Source of the DNA: UBA4971 sp029551185
GTDB lineage: Bacteria; Bacillota; SHA-98; UBA4971
DNA: 64,000 nucleotides
Assembly (NCBI GenBank): GCA_035593725.1
Contig: DAOSZN010000001.1
Location: 137,749 to 201,748, forward strand
Direction of reading: 5' to 3'
Numbering within the stretch: position 1 is the first letter of the stretch; each line of letters starts with the position of its first letter. Shown in pieces: positions 15,804-25,747 of this stretch. Below the pieces are notes generated by a model, which saw only the letters and a program-made list of their open reading frames with translations, was not told the DNA's origin and did no database searches. Both the position numbers and the translations under genes were made by a program.

Positions 15804-16961
15804 TTACACAGACTTATTCAGTGATGCTGAAAACGCCTTAACCACATGCTCCAAATCTTCTTCGACCAGGCCGGGATGTACCGGCAGCGAAAGCACTTGC
15901 CGGGCGGCTTTCTCTGTCACAGGACATGAAAGGCGGAATGATTCGAAGCGTCCTTCAAAACACGGTTGAGCATAGATTGGAGCGGGATAATGCATTCCGG
16001 TCTCCACGCCGAAAGCCTTAAGGGAATCTGCCAAAGCATCCCTGGTGAAACCTGCCTTGTTTGCATCTATTGTTATGGTGTACTGGTGAAACACGTGCTT
16101 TGAGTAAGACGGAACATAAGGCAGTGTGATGCCTTCTCCGCCAAGCTCGCTCAACTTTTCGGTAATGTAGGCTGCATTAGCCTGCCTTATACTCGAGAAT
16201 TCGTCGATCAACTTTACCTGTGGTATTCCTACTGAGGCTGCCACTTCTGTCATGCGGTAATTGTAACCGATTAGGGTATGATTGTACTTACTTTCCTGGC
16301 CAATATTCCTGAGACGTCTTAAGCGCGTAGCAATTTCGTCATCTGAGGTTGCAAGGAACCCGCCCTCCATAGTGTGGAGGTTTTTTGTCGTATACGTGCT
16401 AAAACATGTGATATCTCCGATGGTTCCGATCTTGCGATTTCTATACTCAGCTCCTATGGCTTGTGCAGCGTCTTCCACAATAAAGAGATTGTGTTTCTTA
16501 GCAATGGCTTCTATTGCGTCCATTTCAGCAGGCTGTCCGTAAAGATGGACAGGTTCAATCCCGACTGTCCTCGGGGTTATACTTTCTTCGATGAGTACAG
16601 GATCAAGATTGAATGTCCTGGGATCAATATCGACAAATACCGGCGTTGCGCCGCAGTAAAGAATGGCGTTAGCAGACGACACAAAGCTAAAGGGTGTGGT
16701 AATTACCTCATCTCCCGGCCCGACTCCGAGAGCGAGAAATGCCAGGTGCAAAGCTGCAGTTCCTGAGCTGACCGCTATTACATGTTTACATCCGAGGTAG
16801 CTTGCTAGAGCATCCTCAAACTCCGCTACCTTCTGGCCTTGTATTAATCTGCCTGACCTCAACACAGAAATAACAGCGTCTTCAATTTCAGGGCTGTAGT
16901 ATGGGCTGGCCATCGGAACCCTGCGAAACGAAGGACGGGTCGAATTCTTCTCGTGTCCCAT
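15804..16961 (-). CDS. DegT/DnrJ/EryC1/StrS-family sugar aminotransferase
   Basis: A PLP enzyme of about 385 residues, typical for the family, which moves an amino group onto a nucleotide-linked keto sugar for surface glycans or secondary products. Seen motifs: VAVSSGTAALHLA (PLP phosphate site), TTPFSFVSSANAI, VEDAAQAIGA with the ring-binding aspartate at about 164, and FSTYTTKNLHTMEGG with the likely Schiff-base lysine at 193. It stands alone; no sugar dehydratase or glycosyltransferase lies beside it, so its sugar substrate is unknown. Confidence 0.9.
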   Translation of the reverse strand: MGHEKNSTRPSFRRVPMASPYYSPEIEDAVISVLRSGRLIQGQKVAEFEDALASYLGCKHVIAVSSGTAALHLAFLALGVGPGDEVITTPFSFVSSANAILYCGATPVFVDIDPRTFNLDPVLIEESITPRTVGIEPVHLYGQPAEMDAIEAIAKKHNLFIVEDAAQAIGAEYRNRKIGTIGDITCFSTYTTKNLHTMEGGFLATSDDEIATRLRRLRNIGQESKYNHTLIGYNYRMTEVAASVGIPQVKLIDEFSSIRQANAAYITEKLSELGGEGITLPYVPSYSKHVFHQYTITIDANKAGFTRDALADSLKAFGVETGMHYPAPIYAQPCFEGRFESFRLSCPVTEKAARQVLSLPVHPGLVEEDLEHVVKAFSASLNKSV

Positions 16962-16995
16962 GATATCTTCCTTTCCATATCTTCCTATGCCTAGT

Positions 16996-17001
16996 ATTAT
17001 A
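16996..17001 (-). promoter_or_regulatory. candidate -10 element for DegT-type gene
   Basis: A perfect TATAAT on the minus strand, about 35 bases before the start. The -35 region at a 17-bp spacing is TTTTAG, a poor match, so an activator may be needed or the site may be chance. Confidence 0.4.
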
Positions 17002-17130
17002 CAGTTTGTGCCCTGTTTCTAAAAGAGTGACAGCAGCACAGAGACACTAATTCTCGAAAAGACGATCAATTCCCTGCACCGGTTACTTTTGGTTTAGTAT
17101 GAATGACGCTGATTACCAAGGGGACTGAAG

Positions 17131-17159
17131 TTGTCTATATGGTTAGGTTCGGTTAAAAT
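17131..17159 (+). promoter_or_regulatory. candidate sigma-A promoter for pcrA-ligA-gatCAB
   Basis: TTGTCT (17131-17136), a 17-bp spacer and TAAAAT (17154-17159). If used, transcription would begin only about a dozen bases before the pcrA ATG, right at the GGAGG site, giving a very short leader. Confidence 0.5.
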
Positions 17160-17177
17160 GGAGTGCGGAGGGTTAAT

Positions 17178-19421
17178 ATGAACGATATTTTAAGCGGGCT
17201 GAATCCTATGCAGCGGCAAGCAGTTTGCCATACCGACGGGCCGCTGCTTATACTTGCAGGCGCAGGGAGCGGGAAAACCAGGGTCTTGACTCATAGAATC
17301 GCCTATCTCATAGGAGAAAAAGGCGTATTCCCCGGCAGTATCCTTGCAGTCACCTTTACGAACAAAGCCGCCCGCGAGATGCGTGAGCGTGTAGAAGGCC
17401 TTGTAGGACCATGGAGCAAGACGATTTGGGTATCTACATTCCACGCGTTTTGCGCGAAGGTGCTTAGGCGTGACATTGACAAGCTCGGGATCTCAAGGGG
17501 CTTTACCATCTTTGATTCATCTGATCAGAAAGCCGCTATGAAGAAGGCTCTTGACAGATTAAATCTTGACGGAGAGAGTTTTCAGCCGGTTGCGGTGCTA
17601 AACGAGATAAGCAGCGCAAAGAATGAGCTTATCAGTCCGGAGGACTATACAGACGAAGCTGACGGGTTCTGGAAGAAGACAGTGGCAAGGCTCTATCCGG
17701 TCTATCAGAAGATCCTCCGGGAAAACAACGCCCTTGATTTCGATGATCTTCTGGCGGAGACGGTAAGACTGTTTCGAGAGTTTCCTTCAGTTCTCGATTA
17801 TTACAGGAAGCAATTCAAGTACATTCTTGTCGATGAATACCAGGATACCAATAGGGCCCAGTATGAGCTTGTAAATCTTCTGGCCGAAGAGAGCCGAAAC
17901 CTGTGTGTGTGTGGGGATCCGGATCAATCCATTTATCAGTGGAGAGGCGCTGATATAAGAAATATCCTTGATTTTGAGCATGATTATCCTGACGCAAAAG
18001 TCATTAAACTGGAGCAGAATTACCGTTCAACTCAAACCATCTTGAATATTGCCAATAACGTAATATCCCGGAATCAGTCCAGAAAAGAAAAGGATTTATG
18101 GACAGAGAACGGAGAAGGATGCCAAGCTATATGCTATGAAGCATATAATGAGCGGGATGAAGCTTCCTTTGTGGCGGAAGAAATTGAAAAGGCCATAATA
18201 GGAGGGCTCAGTCGGGTCAAGTACGGCGATTTTGCAATTCTTTACCGCACAAACGCCCAGTCGCGTGTCTTTGAAGAGATTCTCATGAGCCGTGGCATTC
18301 CCTATAAGGTCGTAGGAGGCCTTAAGTTCTATGAGAGAAAAGAGATCAAAGATATTCTGTCATATCTCAGGCTCCTTCTTAATCCCGATGACATGGTAAG
18401 CCTGAGCCGTATTGTGAATGTGCCGAAGCGCGGGGTAGGAGAAGCCACTTTAGCTAAGTATATTGACTATGCCGGAGAGCGCAATATTCATTTGCTTACC
18501 GCATTTCAGGATGTTAACGCTGTTTCCGGGATCGCCGGCAAAACCAAGCAGGCGCTCATGGAGTTCGGCGAGTTCATTGAGGCGTTAGGCGCTAAGGTCA
18601 ATGACAGGTCTGTTGCTGAGATTCTCAGCGGTCTCCTGGATGCTTCAGGATACGTAAAAGCTTTGGAAGAAGAAAAAACAGTTGAGGCTGCGTCCAGGGC
18701 GGAAAACGTCAAAGAGCTTCTTTCTGTGGCAAAGGAGTATGACGCAAGAGATGTCGAAGGCCGCGGAGTTGCCGGATTTTTGGAGGAAGCTGCTTTGATA
18801 GCGGATGTTGATTTGTTTGATGAGGATCAAGAAGGAGTTACTTTGATGACTCTCCACTCTGCCAAGGGCTTGGAGTTCCCTAGGGTGTTCCTGGTAGGCA
18901 TGGAAGAAGGCCTCTTGCCTCACTCCCGGACGTTAATTGACGAGACTGGGTTGGAGGAGGAGAGGCGCCTGTGTTATGTAGGGATCACCAGAGCCCGGGA
19001 AATGTTATACTTCACTTTCGCAGCCCAGCGCATGCTGTATGGAGAAGTCATGATGTGCGTGCCGTCACGGTTCCTTGAAGATGTGCCGGAAAACCTCCTT
19101 ACTGCAGGGAAGAGATGCGCGGGATATGGTGGAACGAGGACTTACCGAACAAGAACCGGATCGGTGGCGGGAGTTGTTACATCTTCAGAGCGAAAGTTGG
19201 AATCCGATGTCAATAGGACATCTTTTGTTGCCGGTTCAAGGGATGACCGTAAAACCGAACCGTACCGGGTAGGTGACAAGATAAGGTCGCCTTACTGGGG
19301 CATCGGGACGGTAATAAGCTCAGAAGGCGAAGGAGATAAGCTCATCATAAGAGTGGCCTTCCCCGATCAGGGGATAAAGCGGTTGCTTGCTTCAATTGCT
19401 CCCATAGAGCGAATTACCTGA
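17178..19421 (+). CDS. pcrA: ATP-dependent DNA helicase PcrA/UvrD
   Basis: A superfamily 1A 3'-5' helicase of repair and plasmid replication. The 747-residue protein carries LNPMQRQAV (Q motif), AGAGSGKTRVLTHR (Walker A), TFTNKAAREM (Ia), VDEYQDTN (II), GDPDQSIYQWRGA (III), LEQNYRST (IV), VTLMTLHSAKGLEF (V) and EEERRLCYVGITRA (VI). The C-terminal YRVGDKIRSPYWGIGTV segment matches the PcrA Tudor-like RNA-polymerase-binding tail. ATG 17178 with GGAGG six bases upstream is preferred over GTG 17163. It heads an operon with ligA, as in many Firmicutes. Confidence 0.96.
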   Translation: MNDILSGLNPMQRQAVCHTDGPLLILAGAGSGKTRVLTHRIAYLIGEKGVFPGSILAVTFTNKAAREMRERVEGLVGPWSKTIWVSTFHAFCAKVLRRDIDKLGISRGFTIFDSSDQKAAMKKALDRLNLDGESFQPVAVLNEISSAKNELISPEDYTDEADGFWKKTVARLYPVYQKILRENNALDFDDLLAETVRLFREFPSVLDYYRKQFKYILVDEYQDTNRAQYELVNLLAEESRNLCVCGDPDQSIYQWRGADIRNILDFEHDYPDAKVIKLEQNYRSTQTILNIANNVISRNQSRKEKDLWTENGEGCQAICYEAYNERDEASFVAEEIEKAIIGGLSRVKYGDFAILYRTNAQSRVFEEILMSRGIPYKVVGGLKFYERKEIKDILSYLRLLLNPDDMVSLSRIVNVPKRGVGEATLAKYIDYAGERNIHLLTAFQDVNAVSGIAGKTKQALMEFGEFIEALGAKVNDRSVAEILSGLLDASGYVKALEEEKTVEAASRAENVKELLSVAKEYDARDVEGRGVAGFLEEAALIADVDLFDEDQEGVTLMTLHSAKGLEFPRVFLVGMEEGLLPHSRTLIDETGLEEERRLCYVGITRAREMLYFTFAAQRMLYGEVMMCVPSRFLEDVPENLLTAGKRCAGYGGTRTYRTRTGSVAGVVTSSERKLESDVNRTSFVAGSRDDRKTEPYRVGDKIRSPYWGIGTVISSEGEGDKLIIRVAFPDQGIKRLLASIAPIERIT

Positions 19422-19459
19422 CAGAGCGCAGCGCAGTTAGTTATCAGGGAGGGTCGGCC

Positions 19460-21481
19460 ATGGGCGATTTAAGGCAAGTTGAGAAGAGGCTGGCAGAGCT
19501 CAGAGAGGAAATCGAGTATCACAATTATAGGTACTACGTTTTAGATGATCCTGTGATATCAGATGTCGAGTTCGATAGGCTCATGAATGAACTCATAAGC
19601 CTTGAGGACGAGTATCCTGAGCTTGTAACGGAAGATTCGCCGACGCAACGGGTGGGGGCAGTGCCGGTTACTGCCTTCGCGCAGGTTATTCACAGTTCTC
19701 CCATGATGAGTCTTTCAAATACTTATTCGATTCAAGAACTTGCGGCATTCGATATGAGAGTAAGGAAGGCACTTAGCGGAGAGTCTGTGGAATATGTCGC
19801 TGAACTCAAGATTGACGGGCTTGCGGTATCCCTTACATATGAGAACGGGCATTTCACTCGTGGTGCGACAAGGGGAGACGGTACTCACGGGGAGGATGTA
19901 ACCCATAACTTAAAAACCATTCGTTCCATTCCCATGCGCCTTAGGGGCGACAGTAAGGTTTCAGTGGACGTCCGCGGGGAAGTTTACATGTCAAGACGTG
20001 AGTTCGCAAAGCTCAACGAGGAGCGGAGACTAAGCGGTGACGCGCTCTTTGCGAACCCACGGAATGCGGCTGCAGGCTCATTGAGGCAGATGGACCCGAG
20101 AATTACGGCTGCAAGGCAATTGGATATATTTGTCTATGGCGTAGGCGATATTAACGGGGTTACACTGAATACTCAGATGGCAGTCTTGGAGTTCTTGAGG
20201 GAATCGGGTTTTCGGGTAAACCCTAATGTGAAGCTGTGTCATAACATTGACGAAGTCATGGATTTTGCTGAAAGCTGGAATGAGAAGCGAGGAGACCTCG
20301 ACTATGATATTGACGGTGTGGTCGTTAAGGTAAATTCCTTGAAACAGCAGGCAACTCTGGGTGCCACAGCAAGGACTCCCCGGTGGGCGGTGGCTTACAA
20401 GTTTCCTGCAAAGCAAGGGACGACTGTTATACGGGATATCATTGTTCAGGTGGGCAGGACCGGCGCTCTTACGCCTGTGGCTTTGCTTGAACCTGTGGAA
20501 CTGGCCGGCTCCACTGTAAGCCGCGCCACCCTTCATAATGAGGACATCATAAAATCGAAAGACATCCGCATAGGCGATACAGTTGTTGTGGAAAAAGGCG
20601 GGGATATTATCCCTGAAGTAGTCAAGGTCATTACCACGAAAAGAACCGGCCATGAGCAGGAGTTTGTAATGCCTGTAAAATGTCCGGAATGCGGAAGTGA
20701 TGTGATAAGAGCGGAAGGAGAGGTTGCGTCTCGCTGCACAGGCCGGGATTGTCCTGCTCAAATCCGTGAGGGAATAATTTTCTTTGCCTCAAGGGATGCC
20801 ATGGATATTGAAGGTATGGGACCTCAGCTGGTATCTCAATTGATTGCCCGAGGACTTATCAAAGGGTTCAGCGATATTTACTCACTTAGCTTTGAAGACT
20901 TGGTTAAGCTGGAACGTATGGGAGCAAAATCCGCTGAAAACCTCTTAGGCGCTATCAGGACCTCAAAGAATCGTCCCCTTCATAGACTGATAAATGCTTT
21001 AGGAATCCGTCATGTAGGGGAGAGAACAGCCCGTGACCTGGCAGCTCATTTCGGGTCTATGGACAAACTGTCTGAGGCTACATATGATCAGCTTATGAGT
21101 ATTCCTGAGATTGGGCCGAAGGTTGCCGAAAGTGTTGTCACGTTCTTCAGGGATCCCAGAAATCGGGAGGAACTCAAGAGGCTAAAAGCTAAAGGCGTAA
21201 ATATGGTAGAAGACACAAGACCCGCATCACCTGAGAAGGCAAATCCTTTCAGAGGAAAGACCGTGGTATTTACAGGTTCTCTCGGGAGATTTACAAGAAA
21301 AGAAGCGGAAGATGCGATTCTCGCTTCAGGCGGGAAGACCTCAGGGAGCGTCAGTAAGAACACTGACTACGTAATAGTCGGCAAGGATCCCGGGTCCAAG
21401 TACAATAAGGCAATAACCCTTGGAATCCCTGTCCTTACCGAAGAGGAATTCGAAATGATGCTTAAGGGGGATGAAATGTGA
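19460..21481 (+). CDS. ligA: NAD-dependent DNA ligase LigA
   Basis: LigA seals DNA nicks using NAD+. The 673-residue length is normal. Domains in order: Ia (YYVLDDPVISDVEFDRL), adenylation domain with the lysine nucleophile in AELKIDGLA (about 117), the OB fold, a four-cysteine zinc finger (CPECGSD and CTGRDCPAQ), helix-hairpin-helix repeats and a C-terminal BRCT domain (FRGKTVVFTGSLGRFTRKEAE). GGGAGGG precedes ATG 19460. The stop overlaps gatC as GTGA. Confidence 0.97.
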   Translation: MGDLRQVEKRLAELREEIEYHNYRYYVLDDPVISDVEFDRLMNELISLEDEYPELVTEDSPTQRVGAVPVTAFAQVIHSSPMMSLSNTYSIQELAAFDMRVRKALSGESVEYVAELKIDGLAVSLTYENGHFTRGATRGDGTHGEDVTHNLKTIRSIPMRLRGDSKVSVDVRGEVYMSRREFAKLNEERRLSGDALFANPRNAAAGSLRQMDPRITAARQLDIFVYGVGDINGVTLNTQMAVLEFLRESGFRVNPNVKLCHNIDEVMDFAESWNEKRGDLDYDIDGVVVKVNSLKQQATLGATARTPRWAVAYKFPAKQGTTVIRDIIVQVGRTGALTPVALLEPVELAGSTVSRATLHNEDIIKSKDIRIGDTVVVEKGGDIIPEVVKVITTKRTGHEQEFVMPVKCPECGSDVIRAEGEVASRCTGRDCPAQIREGIIFFASRDAMDIEGMGPQLVSQLIARGLIKGFSDIYSLSFEDLVKLERMGAKSAENLLGAIRTSKNRPLHRLINALGIRHVGERTARDLAAHFGSMDKLSEATYDQLMSIPEIGPKVAESVVTFFRDPRNREELKRLKAKGVNMVEDTRPASPEKANPFRGKTVVFTGSLGRFTRKEAEDAILASGGKTSGSVSKNTDYVIVGKDPGSKYNKAITLGIPVLTEEEFEMMLKGDEM

Positions 21482-21771
21482 GAATCACCAAGGAAGATGT
21501 AGGACGCATATCAATCCTTGCCAGGCTCAAATTAAGTGAAGACGATCAATCCCTGTTCGCAGAGCAGCTGTCCGGGATTCTACAGGTTATTGACTCTTTG
21601 GATGAGGTGGACACAGGAGACATGAATCGGATGATATCCCCGGCCGGGCTTACTAATGTTTTCAGAGAAGATGTCGTCTTGCCTTCTATAGATCCGGAAG
21701 AAGCTTTGAAAAACGCTCCTGACAAGGAGGGGGCGTTCTTTAAAGTGCCGAGGATTCTTGAGGCAGACTAA
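21478..21771 (+). CDS. gatC: Asp-tRNA(Asn)/Glu-tRNA(Gln) amidotransferase subunit GatC
   Basis: A 97-residue small subunit that wraps around GatA and stabilises GatCAB. The family pattern is seen: ITKEDVGRISILARLKLSEDD, the central VIDSLDEVDT, and a C-terminal LPSIDPEEALKNAPDKEGAFFKVPRILE. It begins with GTG overlapping ligA. Confidence 0.95.
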   Translation: MRITKEDVGRISILARLKLSEDDQSLFAEQLSGILQVIDSLDEVDTGDMNRMISPAGLTNVFREDVVLPSIDPEEALKNAPDKEGAFFKVPRILEAD

Positions 21772-21816
21772 GAAATGGGCTGCCGGAGGCTGCAAGGAGA
21801 TAGGAGGGAAACTCGA

Positions 21817-23325
21817 TTGAGACTGAATGAACTCAAAGCCCATGAGCTTCTACCTTTAATAAGAAGGCATGAAGTCACTGTGGAAGAGGCAGTCACTGAG
21901 ACGCTTGACAGGATAGCAGCTTTGGACGGGACTATTCAGGCGTACATTACGGTGGCAAGGGAACATGCTTTGCAAAGAGCCAAAGAGGCTGACGCAAGGC
22001 TTGCTAAAGGCGAACCCCCCAGGCCTTTGGAGGGACTTTCCATTGCGATAAAGGACAATATCTGCACAAAGGGCATAAGGACTACCGGCGCGTCCAGATA
22101 CTTGGAGGATTTCATCCCTCCTTATGACGCTACTGTTATTGAGCGCCTTGAGGATGCCGGCGCGATTGTTGTAGGGAAAACCAATATGGATGAATTTGCC
22201 ATGGGGTCTTCTACGGAAAATTCTGCCATGTTTTCTACGAGAAATCCCTGGAATCTAAACAGGGTGCCAGGGGGATCCAGCGGAGGCAGCGCAGCTTGTG
22301 TCATAGCGAATGAGGCTGTCTTTGCGTTGGGTTCTGATACAGGAGGGTCAATTCGTCAACCTGCATCTTTTTGCGGTATTGTAGGACTAAAACCAAGTTA
22401 TGGCCTGGTATCAAGGTACGGCCTGATCGGGTATGCGTCATCTATGGACCAGATTGGCCCCATGACCCGGGATGTCAGGGATTGCGCGCTGATTCTGAAT
22501 GTAATTGCAGGCAATGATCCGAGGGATTCCCAATCTTATCCCGGGGAGTTGCCTGATTATGCCGGGTGTTTGGTTCCGGAAATAAGTGGGCTCACAATCG
22601 GTGTCCCTAAGGAGTTCTTGGAAGAAGGGCTTTCCGGGCCGGTAAGAGATGCATTTATGAAGGCTTTGGATAGGTTGGAGGAGCTGGGCGCAAGAGTTGT
22701 GGAAGTCTCGCTGCCTCATGTAAGACATGCTCTCGCTGCTTACTATGTTATATCTTCCGCTGAAGCCGGCTCAAATCTGGCCAGGTTGGACGGGGTAAGA
22801 TACGGGTATCGCGCCCCCGGGCAAGAGGATTCAGCATCAATGATGGCAGCGTCCAGAGGAGAAGGGTTGGGGCCTGAGGTAAAACGCAGGATAGTCCTGG
22901 GCACTTACGTATTATCAGCTGAAAACCGCGAGAAATATTTCAACGAAGCGCTTAGGGTCCGCTCGCTCATTTCCCGGGATTTCCAAGAAGTCTTTAAGAC
23001 ATGTGATTGTCTCGTCGGTCCTACCTCCCCGACTGTAGCGTTTGAGGCAGGAGAGAAGACCAGGGATCCACTGGAGATGTATCTTTCTGACGTCTATACT
23101 GTGCCTCCTAATTTGGCGGGAATTCCCGGGATTTCCGTCCCGTGCGGGTTTGATGAGGAAGGCATGCCTGTAGGTCTCCAGATCATGGGTAAGCAATACG
23201 ATGAGGCGACTTTGCTCAGGATAGCGTACGCTTTTGAGCAGGCTACGGATTTCCACAGAAGAAGGCCTGAAGTCCCACAAAAGACTTATCAATCAGAGTC
23301 GGCCGGGGGTGAAAGAAGTGTTTGA
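21817..23325 (+). CDS. gatA: Asp-tRNA(Asn)/Glu-tRNA(Gln) amidotransferase subunit GatA
   Basis: GatA is the amidase that releases ammonia from glutamine for GatB. The 502-residue product has the Ser-cisSer-Lys triad in SIAIKDNICTKG, PGGSSGGSAA and GSDTGGSIRQPA. I use TTG 21817, with GGAGG nine bases upstream, which gives the normal LNELKAHELL N-terminus; an upstream in-frame start at 21775 is unlikely. The end overlaps gatB by 8 bases. The presence of GatCAB fits the use of indirect Gln-tRNA and/or Asn-tRNA synthesis; gltX lies elsewhere in this window. Confidence 0.96.
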   Translation: MRLNELKAHELLPLIRRHEVTVEEAVTETLDRIAALDGTIQAYITVAREHALQRAKEADARLAKGEPPRPLEGLSIAIKDNICTKGIRTTGASRYLEDFIPPYDATVIERLEDAGAIVVGKTNMDEFAMGSSTENSAMFSTRNPWNLNRVPGGSSGGSAACVIANEAVFALGSDTGGSIRQPASFCGIVGLKPSYGLVSRYGLIGYASSMDQIGPMTRDVRDCALILNVIAGNDPRDSQSYPGELPDYAGCLVPEISGLTIGVPKEFLEEGLSGPVRDAFMKALDRLEELGARVVEVSLPHVRHALAAYYVISSAEAGSNLARLDGVRYGYRAPGQEDSASMMAASRGEGLGPEVKRRIVLGTYVLSAENREKYFNEALRVRSLISRDFQEVFKTCDCLVGPTSPTVAFEAGEKTRDPLEMYLSDVYTVPPNLAGIPGISVPCGFDEEGMPVGLQIMGKQYDEATLLRIAYAFEQATDFHRRRPEVPQKTYQSESAGGERSV

Positions 23326-24757
23326 GCCTGTAATAGGAATAGAAGTTCACACGCAACTCAAAACTGAATCAAAGTTGTTTTGCTCTTGTTCCACAAGATT
23401 TGACGCAGCTCCCAATCGGAATACATGCCCTGTTTGCCTGGGACTTCCCGGCGCCTTGCCTGTTCTTAACAAAAAAGCGCTTCTTTTCGGGATCAAAACA
23501 GGTTTGGCTTTCAACTGCGAAATCGCGGAGTTTTCCGGATTTGACAGGAAGAATTACTTCTACCCTGATTTGTCCAAAAACTATCAGATAACTCAAGATG
23601 CTTTCCCTATTGGCACAAACGGGCATATAGATGTGATGACAGACGGCAAAACACGTAGAATACGTATTAAGCGGGTGCATCTTGAGGAAGATGCGGGCAA
23701 GTCCGTTCATGAAGGAGGCACTATCACCGGCGCAGCATATTCACTGGAAGATTATAACCGCGCAGGAGTACCTCTTCTGGAAATTGTGAGTGAGCCGGAC
23801 ATAAGATCTCCGAAAGAAGCATATGAGTACCTTTTGATGCTAAGACGCATATTGCTTTACTTGGAAGTATCTGACTGTAAAATGGAAGAGGGATCTTTGC
23901 GGTGTGATGTCAACATCTCAATAAGGCCTGAAGGATCAGATGAGTTCGGAACCCAGGTGGAACTCAAGAATTTGAACTCTTTCAGGGCTGTCGAGAGGAG
24001 CCTTGAATATGAGGTGGAGCGTCAATCCCAGCTGGTGGCGAGTGGCGGGGAAGTGATCCGGGAGACCAGGCATTGGGATGAGGCAAGTCAAGTCACTGTA
24101 TCTATGAGACGCAAAGAACGTGCGGAGGATTACAGATACTTCCCTGAACCTGATCTTGCGCAGCTTAATATCAGAAGATCCTGGGTTGACGAGATTAAAG
24201 CGACTCTTCCTGAGCTTCCGGCAGCACGGCGCATGCGTTTCATAGAAAGTTACGGGCTTCCGGAATATGACGCTTCTCTCTTAACTGACACAAAAGAACT
24301 GGCCGATTACTTCGAGGCAGTTGTCAGAGAATATGGCGAGGCAAAGACTGTGAGCAACTGGATCATGGGGGAGCTTTCAAGACTCATGAACGCCACCGGT
24401 ATAGGAATTGAGTCAGTGAAGGTCAGGCCCGGCGACATTGCTGCCATGCTGAAGATGATAGACAAAGGGACAATCAGCGGTAAGATTGCAAAGACTGTTT
24501 TTGAGGAAATGTTTGCGGAAGGAAAGTCCCCGGAGACTATAGTCAAGGAAAAGGGCCTTGTGCAGATAACTGACGAAGAGGAACTGGCAAAGATTGTGGA
24601 TTGCGTAATAGAGGAGAATCGAGAGGTGGCTGACCAAGTAAGAGAAGGGAAAGATAAGGCTCTCGGTTTCCTTGTGGGGCAGGTTATGAAGATGACAAAG
24701 GGGCGGGCAAACCCCCAAGCGGTAAACAAGCTATTGCGTCAACGTCTGGCTAATTGA
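23318..24757 (+). CDS. gatB: Asp-tRNA(Asn)/Glu-tRNA(Gln) amidotransferase subunit GatB
   Basis: GatB phosphorylates and amidates the mischarged aminoacyl-tRNA. The 479-residue length is typical. It starts VFEPVIGIEVHTQLKT, has the zinc-site cysteines in FCSC and NTCPVCLGLPG, FDRKNYFYPDLSKNYQITQ, HLEEDAGKS, DYNRAGVPLLEIVSEPD and the C-terminal Yqey-like helical tail. GTG 23318 sits on GGGGGTGA and overlaps gatA. Confidence 0.96.
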   Translation: MFEPVIGIEVHTQLKTESKLFCSCSTRFDAAPNRNTCPVCLGLPGALPVLNKKALLFGIKTGLAFNCEIAEFSGFDRKNYFYPDLSKNYQITQDAFPIGTNGHIDVMTDGKTRRIRIKRVHLEEDAGKSVHEGGTITGAAYSLEDYNRAGVPLLEIVSEPDIRSPKEAYEYLLMLRRILLYLEVSDCKMEEGSLRCDVNISIRPEGSDEFGTQVELKNLNSFRAVERSLEYEVERQSQLVASGGEVIRETRHWDEASQVTVSMRRKERAEDYRYFPEPDLAQLNIRRSWVDEIKATLPELPAARRMRFIESYGLPEYDASLLTDTKELADYFEAVVREYGEAKTVSNWIMGELSRLMNATGIGIESVKVRPGDIAAMLKMIDKGTISGKIAKTVFEEMFAEGKSPETIVKEKGLVQITDEEELAKIVDCVIEENREVADQVREGKDKALGFLVGQVMKMTKGRANPQAVNKLLRQRLAN

Positions 24758-24785
24758 AAACTTAATTATTCCAAATACATCTGTA

Positions 24786-25733
24786 ATGGAGAAGGAGAGT
24801 GGGGCGGGGGTGGCAATCAATGCTGATAATCACGCAAAAAAACAGAAGTTTTCGTCCCAAGCCGCCTATCAACACTGGGTCGCCGACGGGCTGCTCCTTT
24901 TGATCACAATCATCTGGGGTACTACGTTTGTTATCGTAAAAGGCATTCTTCCAAGGGTAGATCCTATTGTCTTGATAGGAATGAGGTTTCTTGTGGCTTC
25001 TCTCGCTGTGACCTTGGTCTTGGCCAGGCAAATCCTGCGGGCGGATGGAAAGGCCGTAAAGGCCGGTATAGTAATTGGATTGATCCTTTTTACAGGTTAC
25101 ATATTCCAGACTGTCGCTTTGGAGTACACAACTGCGTCAAAATGTGGCTTCATTACAGGCTTATCTGTAGTCTTGGTTCCTATTCTTTCTGCATTTCTTT
25201 TAAAGAAATCCCCTGGTATTCCTTCTCTTATTGGGGTGGGATTCGCAACTTTAGGTTTGGCGCTCCTTAGTCTTGATTTTACTGAGGCGACGTTGTTCCA
25301 AATGGGGGATTTGCTATCTCTGTTAGGTGCTGTTGCTTTTGGCTTTCATATATTGGCAGTGGCGAAGTTTGCGCCTTTGTATGATGTGAGGATACTGGTG
25401 GTAATGCAGCTTTGGACTGTGGCTGTCGCTGCCTTTGCAATGGTAGGATTGCGAGTGTTTGCATTGGGGCAAACTATTTTGTTTTCGCCCGGCAATAAGG
25501 AGCTTATAGGCATTGGATTCCTTGGAATTTTCGCGACTGCTTTGACCTTATTTGTGCAAAATATCGCTCAGAAATTTACAAGCCCTACGCATGTAGCGAT
25601 TATATTTGCCACAGAACCGGTGTTTGCCGGGATCTTCGGCTGGTGGATTTTAGGAGAAACCTTGACAAGAACTCAAATGGTAGGCGCTGTACTAATAATT
25701 GCGGGAATCCTCGTTGCAGAGGTGATAGGCTAA
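24786..25733 (+). CDS. EamA/DMT-family transporter
   Basis: A ten-helix membrane carrier of the drug/metabolite superfamily, with two EamA repeats. Seen: LLLLITIIWGTTFVIVK in the first helix, FLVASLAVTLVLAR, EYTTASKCGFITGLSVVLVPIL, and the second-repeat ending SPTHVAIIFATEPVFAGIFGWWILGE, which is the family's best conserved part. Substrates range from amino acids to purines and cannot be assigned. The start is uncertain: ATG 24786 or GTG 24810; the latter has an upstream GGAG. It follows gatB by 28 bp but is probably unrelated in function. Confidence 0.9.
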   Translation: MEKESGAGVAINADNHAKKQKFSSQAAYQHWVADGLLLLITIIWGTTFVIVKGILPRVDPIVLIGMRFLVASLAVTLVLARQILRADGKAVKAGIVIGLILFTGYIFQTVALEYTTASKCGFITGLSVVLVPILSAFLLKKSPGIPSLIGVGFATLGLALLSLDFTEATLFQMGDLLSLLGAVAFGFHILAVAKFAPLYDVRILVVMQLWTVAVAAFAMVGLRVFALGQTILFSPGNKELIGIGFLGIFATALTLFVQNIAQKFTSPTHVAIIFATEPVFAGIFGWWILGETLTRTQMVGAVLIIAGILVAEVIG

Positions 25734-25747
25734 GGTTGTTTTGTGCT

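Noticed and set aside
24786..24810. Firm choice of start for the EamA transporter
   Set aside because: ATG 24786 and GTG 24810 are both plausible; the longer form was kept without claiming certainty.
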